From Prochlorococcus sp. AG-409-J19 (GTDB lineage Bacteria > Cyanobacteriota > Cyanobacteriia > PCC-6307 > Cyanobiaceae), in contig QCKC01000014.1 in NCBI GenBank assembly GCA_003215635.1, positions 1 to 34,072 on the forward strand: a stretch of DNA of 34,072 bases. Reading direction: 5' to 3'. The position numbers and the translations under genes were made by a program. How positions within the stretch are numbered: position 1 is the first letter of the stretch; the number at the start of each line of letters is the position of its first letter. Under the pieces are notes generated by a model, which saw only the letters and a program-made list of their open reading frames with translations, did no database searches and was not told the DNA's origin. Of the stretch, positions 25,887 through 34,072 are shown one piece after another.

Positions 25887-27171
25887 AAAAACACAAACGC
25901 TCTATAAACGTCGTATCCTTGTTGGGATAACAGGCAGTATTGCAGCAGTAAAAAGTCCTGAACTTATAAGCGAATTAATCAGTTCCGGTGCAGAAGTTCG
26001 CTGCATGGTCACACAAAGTGCAGCTCGGCTAGTTAGTCCTGTTGCCATTGCAAGTCTTAGCAGAAATCCCTGTCTGCAAGACGAAGATCAATGGAGTGCT
26101 AATCAACCACGTCCTTTACATATATCTCTAGCTGAATGGGCAGAGATAATAATCATTGCTCCATTAACTGCCTCAACCCTTTCACGTTGGGTCAATGGAT
26201 TGGGGGAAGGTTTAGTAGCAAGTGTTTTGCTCGCATCAGAAAAACCAGTAATTGCAGCGGCAGCAATGAACAGTGCCATGTGGGAAAACGATGCTGTTCA
26301 AAAAAATTGGGAATTGCTGCTAAATAATCCTCGGTTTCTTGGTTTGAATCCAACTTCAGGACTGCTGGCCTGTAATCGAATTGGTGATGGTCGAATGGCC
26401 GAACCAAAAGCAATAAAACTAGCAATTGAAAGTTGCATTATCCAAGCAGATGAACAAGGACATCTACCTAGAGACTTCAAAGGAGAAAAGATCCTTGTCT
26501 CTGCAGGCCCAACCTTCGAATCACTTGATATTGCAAGAGGAATAACAAATCGCAGCAGCGGCAAAATGGGAGTACTTATTGCACAAGCCGCCCGATTTAG
26601 AGGAGCTGAAGTAGATCTAATACATGGACCGCTATCAGTACCTGAAGAATGGCTAGAAGGGCTTAATACCTATCGAATAAATGACTCAGAAGAGTTGCAA
26701 AACAAACTATCTCAACTTCAAAGAAAAGCGAAAGCCTTAATCATGGCCGCAGCAGTGGCAGATTTACGCAGAACTAAAGGTATATCAGGAAAAAATAAAA
26801 CGGCTAAGGAATACCTTTTAAAAAAAATTGGAAGTGAATTAGAGCTCGTACCAGATCTAATAGCAAACCTTTCCAAATCAAAACCACCCAAACAAATTCT
26901 TGTTGGCTTTGCTGCCCTTACTGGTTCTGATACTGAAATCCAGAAAGATGGCGAACAGAAACGCCTCAAAAAGGGATGTGACATTCTGATGGCAAACCCT
27001 ATTGATCGGGATGGGCAAGGATTGGAAACCAACTGCAACGGAGGGTGGCTTTTATCTAATGGGGGAATGGTTCAAAAAGTCCCAGTAACGTCAAAACTTT
27101 CGGTAGCACATCGGATTTTGGATGCTGTTTTAGAGATTTCTAAGGATCACAAAGCTTGTATTGATACTTAG
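25876..27171 (+). CDS. coaBC: Phosphopantothenoylcysteine decarboxylase / phosphopantothenate-cysteine ligase
   Basis: This is the bifunctional coenzyme A enzyme, which ligates 4'-phosphopantothenate to cysteine and then decarboxylates the product. The CoaC flavoprotein half (about residues 1-185) has GITGSIAAVKSPELI, a PLTASTLSRW flavin-contact region, AAAMNSAMW and LLACNRIGDGRMAEP with the active cysteine. The CoaB half begins with VSAGPTFESLDIARGITNRS and SGKMG, and later DILMANPID. The ATG at 25876 follows AGGA and gives 431 residues; an in-frame ATT/ATG-like extension to 25858 is less likely. It overlaps DUF2555 by 11 bases. Confidence 0.93.
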   Translation: MKIKKTQTLYKRRILVGITGSIAAVKSPELISELISSGAEVRCMVTQSAARLVSPVAIASLSRNPCLQDEDQWSANQPRPLHISLAEWAEIIIIAPLTASTLSRWVNGLGEGLVASVLLASEKPVIAAAAMNSAMWENDAVQKNWELLLNNPRFLGLNPTSGLLACNRIGDGRMAEPKAIKLAIESCIIQADEQGHLPRDFKGEKILVSAGPTFESLDIARGITNRSSGKMGVLIAQAARFRGAEVDLIHGPLSVPEEWLEGLNTYRINDSEELQNKLSQLQRKAKALIMAAAVADLRRTKGISGKNKTAKEYLLKKIGSELELVPDLIANLSKSKPPKQILVGFAALTGSDTEIQKDGEQKRLKKGCDILMANPIDRDGQGLETNCNGGWLLSNGGMVQKVPVTSKLSVAHRILDAVLEISKDHKACIDT

Positions 27172-27359
27172 AAATTCTGATCCAAGGTTTTTCAAAGCTC
27201 ATTTATGCATAAGAAGTGCAACCTTTTGCTTAAAAAGTTTGAAGGAATTTAAATCCAAGTTTTTTTTTAAGAAATTCTTCTAGAAACCAATTCATAAAAT
27301 TGTTTTTTCCACTGAGAAAGGAAATTATCCAGTCAATCACTGGGTTTTGACTATTTCGC

Positions 27360-27378
27360 GACCTAGAGATCATAGGTC
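27360..27378. promoter_or_regulatory. Dyad GACCTA-N7-TAGGTC upstream of psbO
   Basis: Exact 6-base arms are separated by seven bases, just after a TTGACT hexamer at 27347-27352 that could be a -35 element. The dyad would then lie between the -35 and -10 positions, where an operator could act. The promoter assignment is weak. Confidence 0.3.
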
Positions 27379-27462
27379 ACTTTTTAGGTAAATACACCTA
27401 TTAAATTGCAAAAAATAATGCCAATGAAAAACGACAGGTTGTTGAGAGCTTCGAAATGGTGA

Positions 27463-27479
27463 GCAAATCACTCATTTGC
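27463..27479 (+). promoter_or_regulatory. Hairpin GCAAAT-CACTC-ATTTGC upstream of psbO
   Basis: A 6-bp perfect stem with a five-base loop lies about 70 bases upstream of the psbO ATG. It is probably in the 5' leader if transcription starts farther upstream. Short stems of this size also arise by chance. Confidence 0.3.
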
Positions 27480-27491
27480 CCCCTGTAAGAT

Positions 27492-27522
27492 CCCAACTGA
27501 TCCATTGGGCGGTTTATACCGC
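27492..27522 (+). promoter_or_regulatory. Overlapping hairpins in the psbO leader
   Basis: CCCAA (27492-27496) pairs with TTGGG (27505-27509), and GCGGT (27509-27513) pairs with ACCGC (27518-27522). The two stems share base 27509, so they compete or stack. They end 27 bases before the psbO ATG and could affect ribosome access. Confidence 0.35.
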
Positions 27523-27549
27523 AGTCATCTGGCCTTTCGGCTTCCTCTC

Positions 27550-28353
27550 ATGCGATTTCGTCCTTTGCTGGCCCTGGCGCTGGCTTTCTGTCTAACCTTT
27601 ATTGCTACCCCCAGCAAAGTCTCTGCAGCCTTTGTTCTTGGCGAAGAAAGGGGGAACGCCAAATTTGCTCAAACAGTTAACACTGGCAAAGCCGGCGAAT
27701 GCTCCACTCTCCCAGCAGGATCCAATGGATCCATTAGTGCTGATGGAAAAATCAAAGACCTCTGTATGCAACCAACAGATGTGTCTGTCAAAGTTGCCGG
27801 AAGCAAACGCCAAAAAGCTGATTTTGTTCCTGCAAAAATCATCAGTCCTCGCTTCAACTCCTCAATTGGAGAGGTCTATGGAGATCTCTCAGGAGGAAAG
27901 TTCACTGCCAAAGGTGGACTTGACTTCGCACTTTTCACTGTAATGGGACCAGGTGGAGAAGAATTTCCATTAGTCTTTTCCGCTAAAGAATTGGTAGCCA
28001 CTTCCAGTGGCAAATCCATAGAGCCCGGAACAGAGTTTAATGGCACAACATTTGTACCTAGCTACCGTACTGGCGACTTCCTCGATCCCAAAAGTCGTGC
28101 AAAAGACACTGGTGTTGACTATGCCCAAGGCTTAGTTGCATTAGGAGGCGATGATGAAGATCTAGCCCGCGAAAATGTCAAGCAAGATCTTTCTGGCAAC
28201 GGTGTTATAACCCTATCTATTGATAGTGTTGATGCCAATACTAATCAATTCTCAGGGACCTTCGTTGCTATCCAGCCATCAGATAATGATCTGGGCTCTA
28301 AAGATCCAACCGATATCAAGATCGAAGGAAGAATCTCTGGTCGCAAGGCTTAG
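27550..28353 (+). CDS. psbO: Photosystem II manganese-stabilising protein PsbO
   Basis: PsbO is the extrinsic lumenal 33-kDa protein that stabilises the Mn4CaO5 cluster of PSII. The chosen ATG (27550, 267 residues) gives a signal peptide MRFRPLLALALAFCLTFIAT, with cleavage near VSA-AFVLGEE. The mature part has the conserved cysteine pair (GECSTL and DLCMQP), FVPSYRTGDFLDPKSRAKDTG and GLVALGGDDEDL, with GRISGRKA at the end. A frame extension to 27505 would add 15 residues before the signal peptide and is unlikely. The gene ends before a strong intrinsic terminator, so it is monocistronic, which suits its high demand. Confidence 0.96.
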   Translation: MRFRPLLALALAFCLTFIATPSKVSAAFVLGEERGNAKFAQTVNTGKAGECSTLPAGSNGSISADGKIKDLCMQPTDVSVKVAGSKRQKADFVPAKIISPRFNSSIGEVYGDLSGGKFTAKGGLDFALFTVMGPGGEEFPLVFSAKELVATSSGKSIEPGTEFNGTTFVPSYRTGDFLDPKSRAKDTGVDYAQGLVALGGDDEDLARENVKQDLSGNGVITLSIDSVDANTNQFSGTFVAIQPSDNDLGSKDPTDIKIEGRISGRKA

Positions 28354-28380
28354 AAAAAAGATTCTTATTTGATCTAATCA

Positions 28381-28408
28381 AAAGCCCCCTTAAGGGGGCT
28401 TTTTTTTT
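28381..28408 (+). terminator. Intrinsic terminator after psbO
   Basis: AAAGCCCCCTTAAGGGGGCT extended by TT is a perfect 22-base palindrome with a GC-rich stem, followed by a tract of eight T. It lies 28 bases past the psbO stop. This is the clearest terminator in the window. Confidence 0.93.
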
Positions 28409-28429
28409 GCACTATGGTTTTTAATTATT

Positions 28430-28444
28430 CTCATCCGGGATGAG
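28430..28444. promoter_or_regulatory. Dyad CTCATCC-G-GGATGAG upstream of sat
   Basis: Two exact 7-base arms meet around one base, or a 6-bp stem with a three-base loop as RNA. It lies 48 bases before the ATP sulfurylase ATG. A protein-binding operator is possible; no regulator can be named. Confidence 0.35.
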
Positions 28445-28491
28445 GAATGACCCATGATCTGGGAGAATCGGCCTTGAACGAAAAGTTTTAA

Positions 28492-29664
28492 ATGAACGTC
28501 AGCAAATCTGGAAATCAATCAAGTACTGACTTAATTGCACCCTACGGAGGAACCCTTGTTGATTTAATGGTTCCCAATGAATCAAAGCAAAGTATTGAAC
28601 AAAAAGCGAATAAAACACTCGAGTGTTCAGATCGGAATGCTTGTGATATTGAATTACTTGTGGTTGGAGGATTCTCTCCTCTCTCCGGTTTCATGAACGA
28701 AAAGGATTACAACTCAGTAGTAAAGGCCAATAAAACTGAATCTGGAAGATTATTTGGACTCCCAATTGTTTTGGATACTGACCGAAATGATATCAACAAT
28801 GGAGATACTGTTCTATTGACATATAAAGGGCAAAATCTAGGAATTATTGAAGTTGAAGACAAATGGGAACCCGACAAAGCATTAGAAGCGATGGGCTGCT
28901 ATGGCACAACCTCCATAGAACATCCTGCAGTCAAAATGATCGCTACTGAACGTAAAAGCTTTTATATAGGAGGACCCGTTCAAGGACTGGAACTACCCAA
29001 ACGTATCTTTCCTTGCAAAACTCCAGCTGAAGTGCGCAAAGAACTACCTAAAGGGGCGGACGTCGTAGCTTTTCAATGTAGGAACCCAATCCATCGTGCC
29101 CATTACGAACTTTTCACAAAAGCTCTTGAAGCTAGCAATGTGAGAAGAAATGCGGTGGTACTAGTACATCCAACATGTGGTCCTACTCAGCAAGATGACA
29201 TACCCGGATCAGTCAGGTTTCAAACCTATGAGAAATTGGCAGCAGAAGTAAACAATCCAAGAATTAGATGGGCTTATCTGCCTTATGCCATGCATATGGC
29301 AGGACCAAGAGAAGCACTTCAGCACATGATTATCCGAAGGAATTATGGATGTACACATTTCATCATTGGTCGTGACATGGCAGGTTGTAAGTCATCCATA
29401 AGCGGTGAGGATTTTTATGGGCCATATGATGCGCAAAACTTTGCCAGGGAATGTACCAAAGAACTAGAGATGCAAACCGTGCCATCTCTAAACCTCGTTT
29501 ATACAGAAGAAGAAGGATATGTAACGGCCCAAGAAGCTGAAGAAAAAGGCCTCCACATCAAGAAACTCAGCGGTACTCAATTCCGCAAAATGCTTCGGAG
29601 TGGAGAGCCAATTCCTGAATGGTTTGCTTTTCGAAGCGTTGTAGATGTTCTAAGAGCCTCGTGA
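28492..29664 (+). CDS. sat: Sulfate adenylyltransferase (ATP sulfurylase)
   Basis: ATP sulfurylase makes adenosine 5'-phosphosulfate from ATP and sulfate, the first step of sulfur assimilation. The 390 residues fit the monofunctional family. FQCRNPIHRAHYEL near residue 193 carries the QxRNPxHxxH motif that binds ATP and sulfate. VLVHPTCGPTQQDDIPGSVR, YAMHMAGPREALQHMIIR and FIIGRDMAGCKSS are also diagnostic. A fused APS-kinase domain is absent. It stands after the psbO terminator and is followed by ftsH after 47 bases. Confidence 0.95.
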   Translation: MNVSKSGNQSSTDLIAPYGGTLVDLMVPNESKQSIEQKANKTLECSDRNACDIELLVVGGFSPLSGFMNEKDYNSVVKANKTESGRLFGLPIVLDTDRNDINNGDTVLLTYKGQNLGIIEVEDKWEPDKALEAMGCYGTTSIEHPAVKMIATERKSFYIGGPVQGLELPKRIFPCKTPAEVRKELPKGADVVAFQCRNPIHRAHYELFTKALEASNVRRNAVVLVHPTCGPTQQDDIPGSVRFQTYEKLAAEVNNPRIRWAYLPYAMHMAGPREALQHMIIRRNYGCTHFIIGRDMAGCKSSISGEDFYGPYDAQNFARECTKELEMQTVPSLNLVYTEEEGYVTAQEAEEKGLHIKKLSGTQFRKMLRSGEPIPEWFAFRSVVDVLRAS

Positions 29665-29711
29665 ATTTGCGCTAATACCTTTAACATTCCTGAACAAGCA
29701 TCAAAAGAACC

Positions 29712-31559
29712 TTGAACAAACGCTGGCGCAATATTGGGCTCTATGTCCTCATGGTGGTTTTTGTAGTCGTCATTGGAACGACTTTTCTAGACAAACCAGA
29801 TCCTTCTGCTGCAACAAAAACACTGAGGTATAGCGATTTTGTAGAAGCAGTTCAAGAAAATCAAATTAGTCGAGTCTTACTTTCTCCAGATCAAGGCACA
29901 GCTCTAGTAATTGAAAACGATGGAAGGAGAGCACAGGTCAATCTTGCTCCAGATAAAGATCTATTGAATTTGCTAACAGAACACAATGTTGATATTGCAG
30001 TCCAACCAACTCGCCAAGCAAACGCATGGCAACAAGCTGCCAGTAGCCTTATTTTCCCACTACTTCTCCTTGGAGGCTTATTTTTTCTCTTTCGGCGCGC
30101 CCAATCTGGGGGAGGGGGAAACCCAGCAATGAGTTTTGGGAAAAGCAAAGCTCGTTTGCAAATGGAACCAACAACTCAGGTTACTTTTTCTGATGTAGCT
30201 GGCATAGAGGGAGCAAAACTCGAACTAACTGAAGTCGTGGACTTTTTAAAAAATCCAGATCGATTTACTGCTGTTGGAGCAAAAATCCCTAAAGGTGTTC
30301 TTCTTGTAGGCCCCCCTGGAACTGGTAAAACACTGTTAGCCAAAGCAGTCGCAGGAGAAGCTGCCGTACCATTTTTCTCAATCTCAGGATCAGAATTTGT
30401 CGAAATGTTTGTAGGTGTTGGCGCCAGCAGAGTAAGAGATCTATTTGAACAAGCGAAAAAAAATGCGCCTTGCATAGTATTCATTGATGAAATTGATGCA
30501 GTTGGTCGCCAAAGAGGAGCTGGTTTAGGAGGAGGAAACGATGAAAGAGAACAAACTCTTAATCAATTACTAACAGAAATGGATGGGTTCGAAGGCAACA
30601 CAGGGATAATTATTGTTGCTGCAACCAATCGTCCAGATGTATTAGATGCAGCTTTAATGAGACCAGGACGTTTTGATAGACAAGTTGTAGTTGATCGTCC
30701 TGATTACACCGGAAGAATGCAAATACTTAAAGTTCACGCCAAAGATAAAACCTTATCTAAGGATGTAGACCTCGATAAAGTTGCTAGACGTACGCCAGGT
30801 TTTACTGGTGCAGATTTAGCTAACTTGTTAAATGAAGCTGCAATACTCGCTGCGAGACGAGAACTAACTGAAATAAGTAATGACGAAATTAGCGATGCAA
30901 TTGAAAGAGTAATGGCTGGGCCTGAAAAGAAAGATCGAGTAATGAGTGAACGACGTAAAACATTAGTTGCATACCATGAAGCTGGTCATGCCTTAGTAGG
31001 TGCATTAATGCCTGACTATGATCCAGTTCAAAAGATTTCTATTATTCCTCGAGGTCAGGCCGGAGGATTGACTTTCTTTACCCCAAGCGAAGAAAGGATG
31101 GAATCAGGTCTTTATTCTCGCTCATATCTTCAAAATCAGATGGCTGTCGCTCTAGGAGGAAGAGTTGCTGAAGAAATCGTCTATGGCGAAGATGAGGTAA
31201 CAACAGGAGCATCAAATGACTTAATGCAAGTTGCACAAGTCGCTAGGCAAATGGTTACTCGTTTCGGTATGAGCGACACTCTTGGACCAGTAGCTTTAGG
31301 TCGATCTCAAGGAGGAATGTTTTTAGGAAGGGACATAGCCTCGGAACGTGATTTTTCGGAAGACACAGCCGCAACAATTGATTCCGAAGTATCAGACCTA
31401 GTAGATGTTGCATATAAAAGGGCTACTAAGGTACTTGTAGAAAATCGATCAGTCCTAGATGAACTAGCAGAAATGCTAGTAGAAAATGAAACTGTGAATT
31501 CAGAGGACTTACAAGAACTACTTATAAGAAGAGACGTTAAAGTTGCAGAATACGTCTGA
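29712..31559 (+). CDS. ftsH: ATP-dependent zinc metalloprotease FtsH
   Basis: FtsH is a membrane AAA+ protease; in cyanobacteria it degrades damaged D1 and other membrane proteins. The 615 residues have a first helix ([17 protein letters not shown], residues 10-26) and a lumenal domain. A second helix follows at about residues 111-127. The AAA module has Walker A GPPGTGKT near residue 200, Walker [12 protein letters not shown] and [19 protein letters not shown]. The protease domain has zinc motif HEAGH near residue 422. The start is TTG, fitted by the conserved N-terminal helix that begins right after it. The stop overlaps the next gene by 17 bases. Which paralog it is cannot be told here. 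Confidence 0.96.
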   Translation: MNKRWRNIGLYVLMVVFVVVIGTTFLDKPDPSAATKTLRYSDFVEAVQENQISRVLLSPDQGTALVIENDGRRAQVNLAPDKDLLNLLTEHNVDIAVQPTRQANAWQQAASSLIFPLLLLGGLFFLFRRAQSGGGGNPAMSFGKSKARLQMEPTTQVTFSDVAGIEGAKLELTEVVDFLKNPDRFTAVGAKIPKGVLLVGPPGTGKTLLAKAVAGEAAVPFFSISGSEFVEMFVGVGASRVRDLFEQAKKNAPCIVFIDEIDAVGRQRGAGLGGGNDEREQTLNQLLTEMDGFEGNTGIIIVAATNRPDVLDAALMRPGRFDRQVVVDRPDYTGRMQILKVHAKDKTLSKDVDLDKVARRTPGFTGADLANLLNEAAILAARRELTEISNDEISDAIERVMAGPEKKDRVMSERRKTLVAYHEAGHALVGALMPDYDPVQKISIIPRGQAGGLTFFTPSEERMESGLYSRSYLQNQMAVALGGRVAEEIVYGEDEVTTGASNDLMQVAQVARQMVTRFGMSDTLGPVALGRSQGGMFLGRDIASERDFSEDTAATIDSEVSDLVDVAYKRATKVLVENRSVLDELAEMLVENETVNSEDLQELLIRRDVKVAEYV

Positions 31560-32229
31560 AATTAAAAGATCATCCGCGTTGATCGAAATCGAAGAACGAT
31601 TTATTTCTTCTCTCATCAGTCAACCTTTGGTTGTAGTTTTAAGGCCCAGTCAAGATGAGATTACATCTTTTAAAACCAACAATTCTTTATATCAACTTGT
31701 CCAAAATTTAAAAGAAGTTGGTGTAAAACATATTGAGATCTCATGGTCTCCAAATTCCTATTGGTCTAGCCTTATGAGAACTTTAAAAGAAGAGTTCTCA
31801 ACAGTGCAATGGGGAGCCGCATCGATAACCACTCAGGCAGCTCTTGATGCAGTCAAAGATCTTGATCTTTCCTTTGCAATGACTCCCTTCTTAGACAATT
31901 CTCTACAAAACCATGCCATAGAAATACACCAATTATTAATTCCTGGAGTCTTCTCACCATCTGAGATGAATCAGGCCAAAAACCTAGGTTGCCGTGTAGT
32001 CAAATTATTTCCAGCATCTGTTGTTGGGATCCAATATTGCGAACAACTTAGCTCTCCTCTTGGTGAATTGCCTTTCATGATTGCAGCAGGAGGTCTCAAA
32101 GTCTCAGACCTTCAACCATGGCTAGCAGCAGGATACGGGGCACTAGCTTTAGGGCGAGAACTAGTAAGAAATAAAAAATTAGATCCATCTTTAGTCGACT
32201 GGCTTAATGCCCAGCTCATCAAAGACTAA
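31543..32229 (+). CDS. eda: KDPG/KHG aldolase-like protein
   Basis: The 228-residue TIM-barrel protein matches 2-keto-3-deoxy-6-phosphogluconate aldolases. The Schiff-base lysine is K154 in VVKLFPAS, the general-base glutamate is E65 in IEISW, and an arginine sits at VVLRP. The canonical EVTLRT is altered to EISWSPN, and the phosphate-side glycine motif reads IAAGGL. KDPG aldolase is the last step of the Entner-Doudoroff route. A weak TTG start at 31543 overlaps ftsH by 17 bases; another TTG at 31579 avoids most of the conserved loss. Whether KDPG is really the substrate is uncertain. Confidence 0.78.
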   Translation: MQNTSEIKRSSALIEIEERFISSLISQPLVVVLRPSQDEITSFKTNNSLYQLVQNLKEVGVKHIEISWSPNSYWSSLMRTLKEEFSTVQWGAASITTQAALDAVKDLDLSFAMTPFLDNSLQNHAIEIHQLLIPGVFSPSEMNQAKNLGCRVVKLFPASVVGIQYCEQLSSPLGELPFMIAAGGLKVSDLQPWLAAGYGALALGRELVRNKKLDPSLVDWLNAQLIKD

Positions 32230-32290
32230 CAACGAAGTTTGGTTGGCTTTAAAATCAGATGCTACATATGAGATAGCGATCTATTGCTAA

Positions 32291-32899
32291 ATGTCTCAAC
32301 TGACAATCAAGCTCAGTACTAAAGCAGATGCTCTAATTGCACAACTTCAAAAAGAGATCTTTAATCGTCGTCGCAAGAAGATCTCACCTGCCGGCGTAGT
32401 CGAAACCTTAGTTGAAAGTGGAGCCAAATCACAATCAGACAAGAGATTTGCAACTTCTTGGACAAACCTTATAAAAGACATTGGAAAAGCTGCCAAATTA
32501 GTTAACACCCACGGAAACAAACCGCCAAATCTCACAAATGAAGAATGGGCACTGGTTCTTACTCATAGAAGTCGCCAAGCTAGAAGTAGCTCTGAAAAAA
32601 ATGCTACAACAATTAAACAAACTGCAAAAAAATCAACAACAAAATCAACTAAAAACTCCAAATCAAAAACACTTACTAGAAAAACAACAATTCCAAAAAG
32701 CTCAAGTAACAAATCAACCACGAAATCATCCAATTCAAGTACTTCGCATAGTGGAATAAAAGCAACTAAAAAGAAGTCCAATTCAGCTAATAATGTTGCA
32801 CGAAGAATAGCCAAAGCGACAGGTCAAATTGGAAGCAAAACGATTACAAAGACAGGTTTAACTAGTTCTAAACGTGGAAAAGAATTGGCTCTCAATTAA
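32291..32899 (+). CDS. Putative ribbon-helix-helix protein with a basic Ser/Thr/Lys tail
   Basis: I do not recognise a named family for this 202-residue protein. The first 45 residues (TIKLSTKADALIAQLQK, then KKISPAGVVETLVESGA) have the strand-helix-helix spacing of ribbon-helix-helix DNA-binding domains. Residues 55-95 are globular-looking, with NLTNEEWALVLTHRSRQAR. From about residue 98 the protein is low complexity, rich in Lys, Ser and Thr with KKSTTKSTKNSKSKT-like repeats, like a histone H1 or nucleoid-protein tail. It ends with an Arg/Lys patch. It could bind DNA non-specifically; that is inference. It lies 61 bases after the eda-like gene and converges with aroC. Confidence 0.65.
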   Translation: MSQLTIKLSTKADALIAQLQKEIFNRRRKKISPAGVVETLVESGAKSQSDKRFATSWTNLIKDIGKAAKLVNTHGNKPPNLTNEEWALVLTHRSRQARSSSEKNATTIKQTAKKSTTKSTKNSKSKTLTRKTTIPKSSSNKSTTKSSNSSTSHSGIKATKKKSNSANNVARRIAKATGQIGSKTITKTGLTSSKRGKELALN

Positions 32900-32927
32900 A
32901 TGTATTTTTATTTTAGTAAAAAATGAA

Positions 32928-34016
32928 TCACCAAAGAGAACATTGTCCCTTTTGGCGCAACAAGTGATCGACTAGAACCAGTGCAACCATTGATTCAACC
33001 ATTGGTACGGCTCTTGGTAATACGCAAGGATCATGCCTACCCTTTGAAGAAAGTATTGCTCGATTACCTTTGATGTCAACAGTTTCCTGATCTTTCCTGA
33101 TCGTTGCCGTAGGCTTAAAAGCCACCCTAATAACTATTGGCTCACCATTACTTATTCCACCTTGAATACCTCCAGAATTATTAGTAGCCGTTTTTAAACT
33201 CCCATCATGAGTAGGCAAGAAAGAATCATTATGTTCACTACCTTTTAGAAAAGTTCCTGCAAAACCAGAGCCAATCTCAAAGCCTTTAGTGGCTGGAAGA
33301 GACATTACTGATTTAGCTAAATCCGCTTCAAGTTTGTCGAAAACAGGCATCCCAAGACCAGCCGGAACATTTCTTACAATACATTCAATTACTCCTCCGC
33401 AAGAATCTCCATCAGAGCTAAATTCTTGAATTCTATCAATCATTAATTGCGCAATATTTGGATCAGGACAACGAACAATATTTGACTCAACATCATCCAT
33501 TGTGACTGTTGAATGTTCAATAACAGCTTCTATATTGTGAATGCGTTTAACCCATGCAATCACTTCAGTTGAAGAAGCCTGAGCAAGAATTTCTTTGGCA
33601 ATTGCTCCTGCTGCCACTCGACCGATAGTCTCTCGAGCAGAAGCCCGTCCGCCTCCACTTGCAGCCTGAATCCCATATTTTGCTTGATAAGTTGCATCTG
33701 CATGAGATGGTCTAAAGACCATACTCATCTCTTTATAATCAAGAGGTCTATGGTCCTTATTTCTAACAAACATAGCGATAGGAGTACCCAGTGTTTCATC
33801 GCCTTGCAATCCACTTAGTATCTCTACTTGATCAGTTTCCCGTCGTGGAGTCGTAATTTTACTTTGACCAGGTTTGCGCCTATCCAATTCAGCCTGGATC
33901 TTCTTGATATCAATCTTTAATCTAGGAGGACAACCTTCAACAATTACACCAATGCCACCACCGTGTGATTCCCCGAAGGTACTGATTCGAAAAAGGTTCC
34001 CGAAACTACTTCCCAT
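32928..34016 (-). CDS. aroC: Chorismate synthase
   Basis: AroC converts 5-enolpyruvylshikimate 3-phosphate to chorismate, the branch point for aromatic amino acids, folate and quinones, and needs reduced FMN. The 362 residues show the N-terminal signature [20 protein letters not shown], then [37 protein letters not shown] and [19 protein letters not shown] are diagnostic, as is [15 protein letters not shown]. The ATG at 34016 is followed at once by the conserved region, so the start is secure. It converges on the basic-tailed gene with only 28 bases between stops. Confidence 0.97.
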   Translation of the reverse strand: MGSSFGNLFRISTFGESHGGGIGVIVEGCPPRLKIDIKKIQAELDRRKPGQSKITTPRRETDQVEILSGLQGDETLGTPIAMFVRNKDHRPLDYKEMSMVFRPSHADATYQAKYGIQAASGGGRASARETIGRVAAGAIAKEILAQASSTEVIAWVKRIHNIEAVIEHSTVTMDDVESNIVRCPDPNIAQLMIDRIQEFSSDGDSCGGVIECIVRNVPAGLGMPVFDKLEADLAKSVMSLPATKGFEIGSGFAGTFLKGSEHNDSFLPTHDGSLKTATNNSGGIQGGISNGEPIVIRVAFKPTATIRKDQETVDIKGNRAILSSKGRHDPCVLPRAVPMVESMVALVLVDHLLRQKGQCSLW

Positions 34017-34072
34017 AAAAAAATTATCCCTAATAAAAAGTAATGATTCCGTTAAAAGGCTCTATTGATTCA

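Larger units (their letters stand above)
27172..27549. other. Intergenic region between coaBC and psbO
   Basis: This is a 378-base spacer without a coding frame. A T9 tract at 27260-27268 may help stop coaBC transcription. Possible psbO promoter elements include TTGACT at 27347-27352, with a dyad just downstream. Several short dyads occupy 27360-27522, close to the psbO start. All are listed separately with low confidence. Confidence 0.5.

Noticed and set aside
27602..27943. Plus-strand 113-codon frame inside psbO
   Set aside because: psbO is well supported in another frame; this is an artefact of its composition.

Overview
The window looks like ordinary core chromosome of a marine picocyanobacterium, most likely a Prochlorococcus, perhaps a low-light type. 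The evidence is an AT-rich sequence with very short spacers, photosystem II genes (psbI, psbH, psbO), the cyanobacterial regulator NtcA, a CrtR-type beta-carotene hydroxylase, and a set of small cyanobacteria-restricted families (DUF3769, DUF3084, DUF3146, DUF3177, DUF565/Ycf20, DUF2555). The genus is an inference from gene content and recalled protein similarity; no search was run. There are no insertion sequences, phage genes, CRISPR arrays or rRNA genes.

Layout. 1-4.7 kb: 5'-truncated glyA, then cinA, leuC and leuD on the plus strand. 4.7-7.4 kb: a large LptD-like outer-membrane protein and the 42-residue psbI on the minus strand. 7.8-9.2 kb: psbH, tatA, pth and a DUF3146 gene on the plus strand. 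9.2-12.1 kb: a minus-strand block of RNase PH, NtcA, a DUF3084 membrane protein and a YqgF-fold nuclease. 12.3-14.2 kb: a CobO-like protein whose P-loop is eroded, overlapping dcd, then thyX. 14.3-20.1 kb: txlA-like thioredoxin, trmB, DUF3177, ileS and a Ycf66-like membrane protein. 20.4-24.6 kb: tRNA-Leu(UAG), crtR, gatC with an overlapping creatininase-family gene, then mpg overlapping pyrB. 24.7-27.2 kb: a Ycf20-like protein, tRNA-Ala(CGC), DUF2555 and coaBC. 27.5-34 kb: psbO, ATP sulfurylase, ftsH overlapping a KDPG-aldolase-like gene, a basic-tailed putative DNA-binding protein, and aroC.

The genes serve housekeeping and photosynthesis: leucine and chorismate synthesis, sulfate activation, coenzyme A synthesis, pyrimidine and thymidylate supply (pyrB, dcd, thyX), translation (ileS, gatC, pth, trmB, two tRNAs, rph), PSII assembly and repair (psbI, psbH, psbO, ftsH) and nitrogen control (ntcA).

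I see no clear undescribed multi-gene system. The items most worth a second look are the CobO-like protein without its nucleotide-binding loop, the putative ribbon-helix-helix protein with a histone-H1-like tail, a near-perfect hairpin inside the start of the LptD-like gene, the absence of a recognisable psbN between psbI and psbH with two tandem hairpins in its place, and a strong 15-bp hairpin in the spacer before tRNA-Ala.
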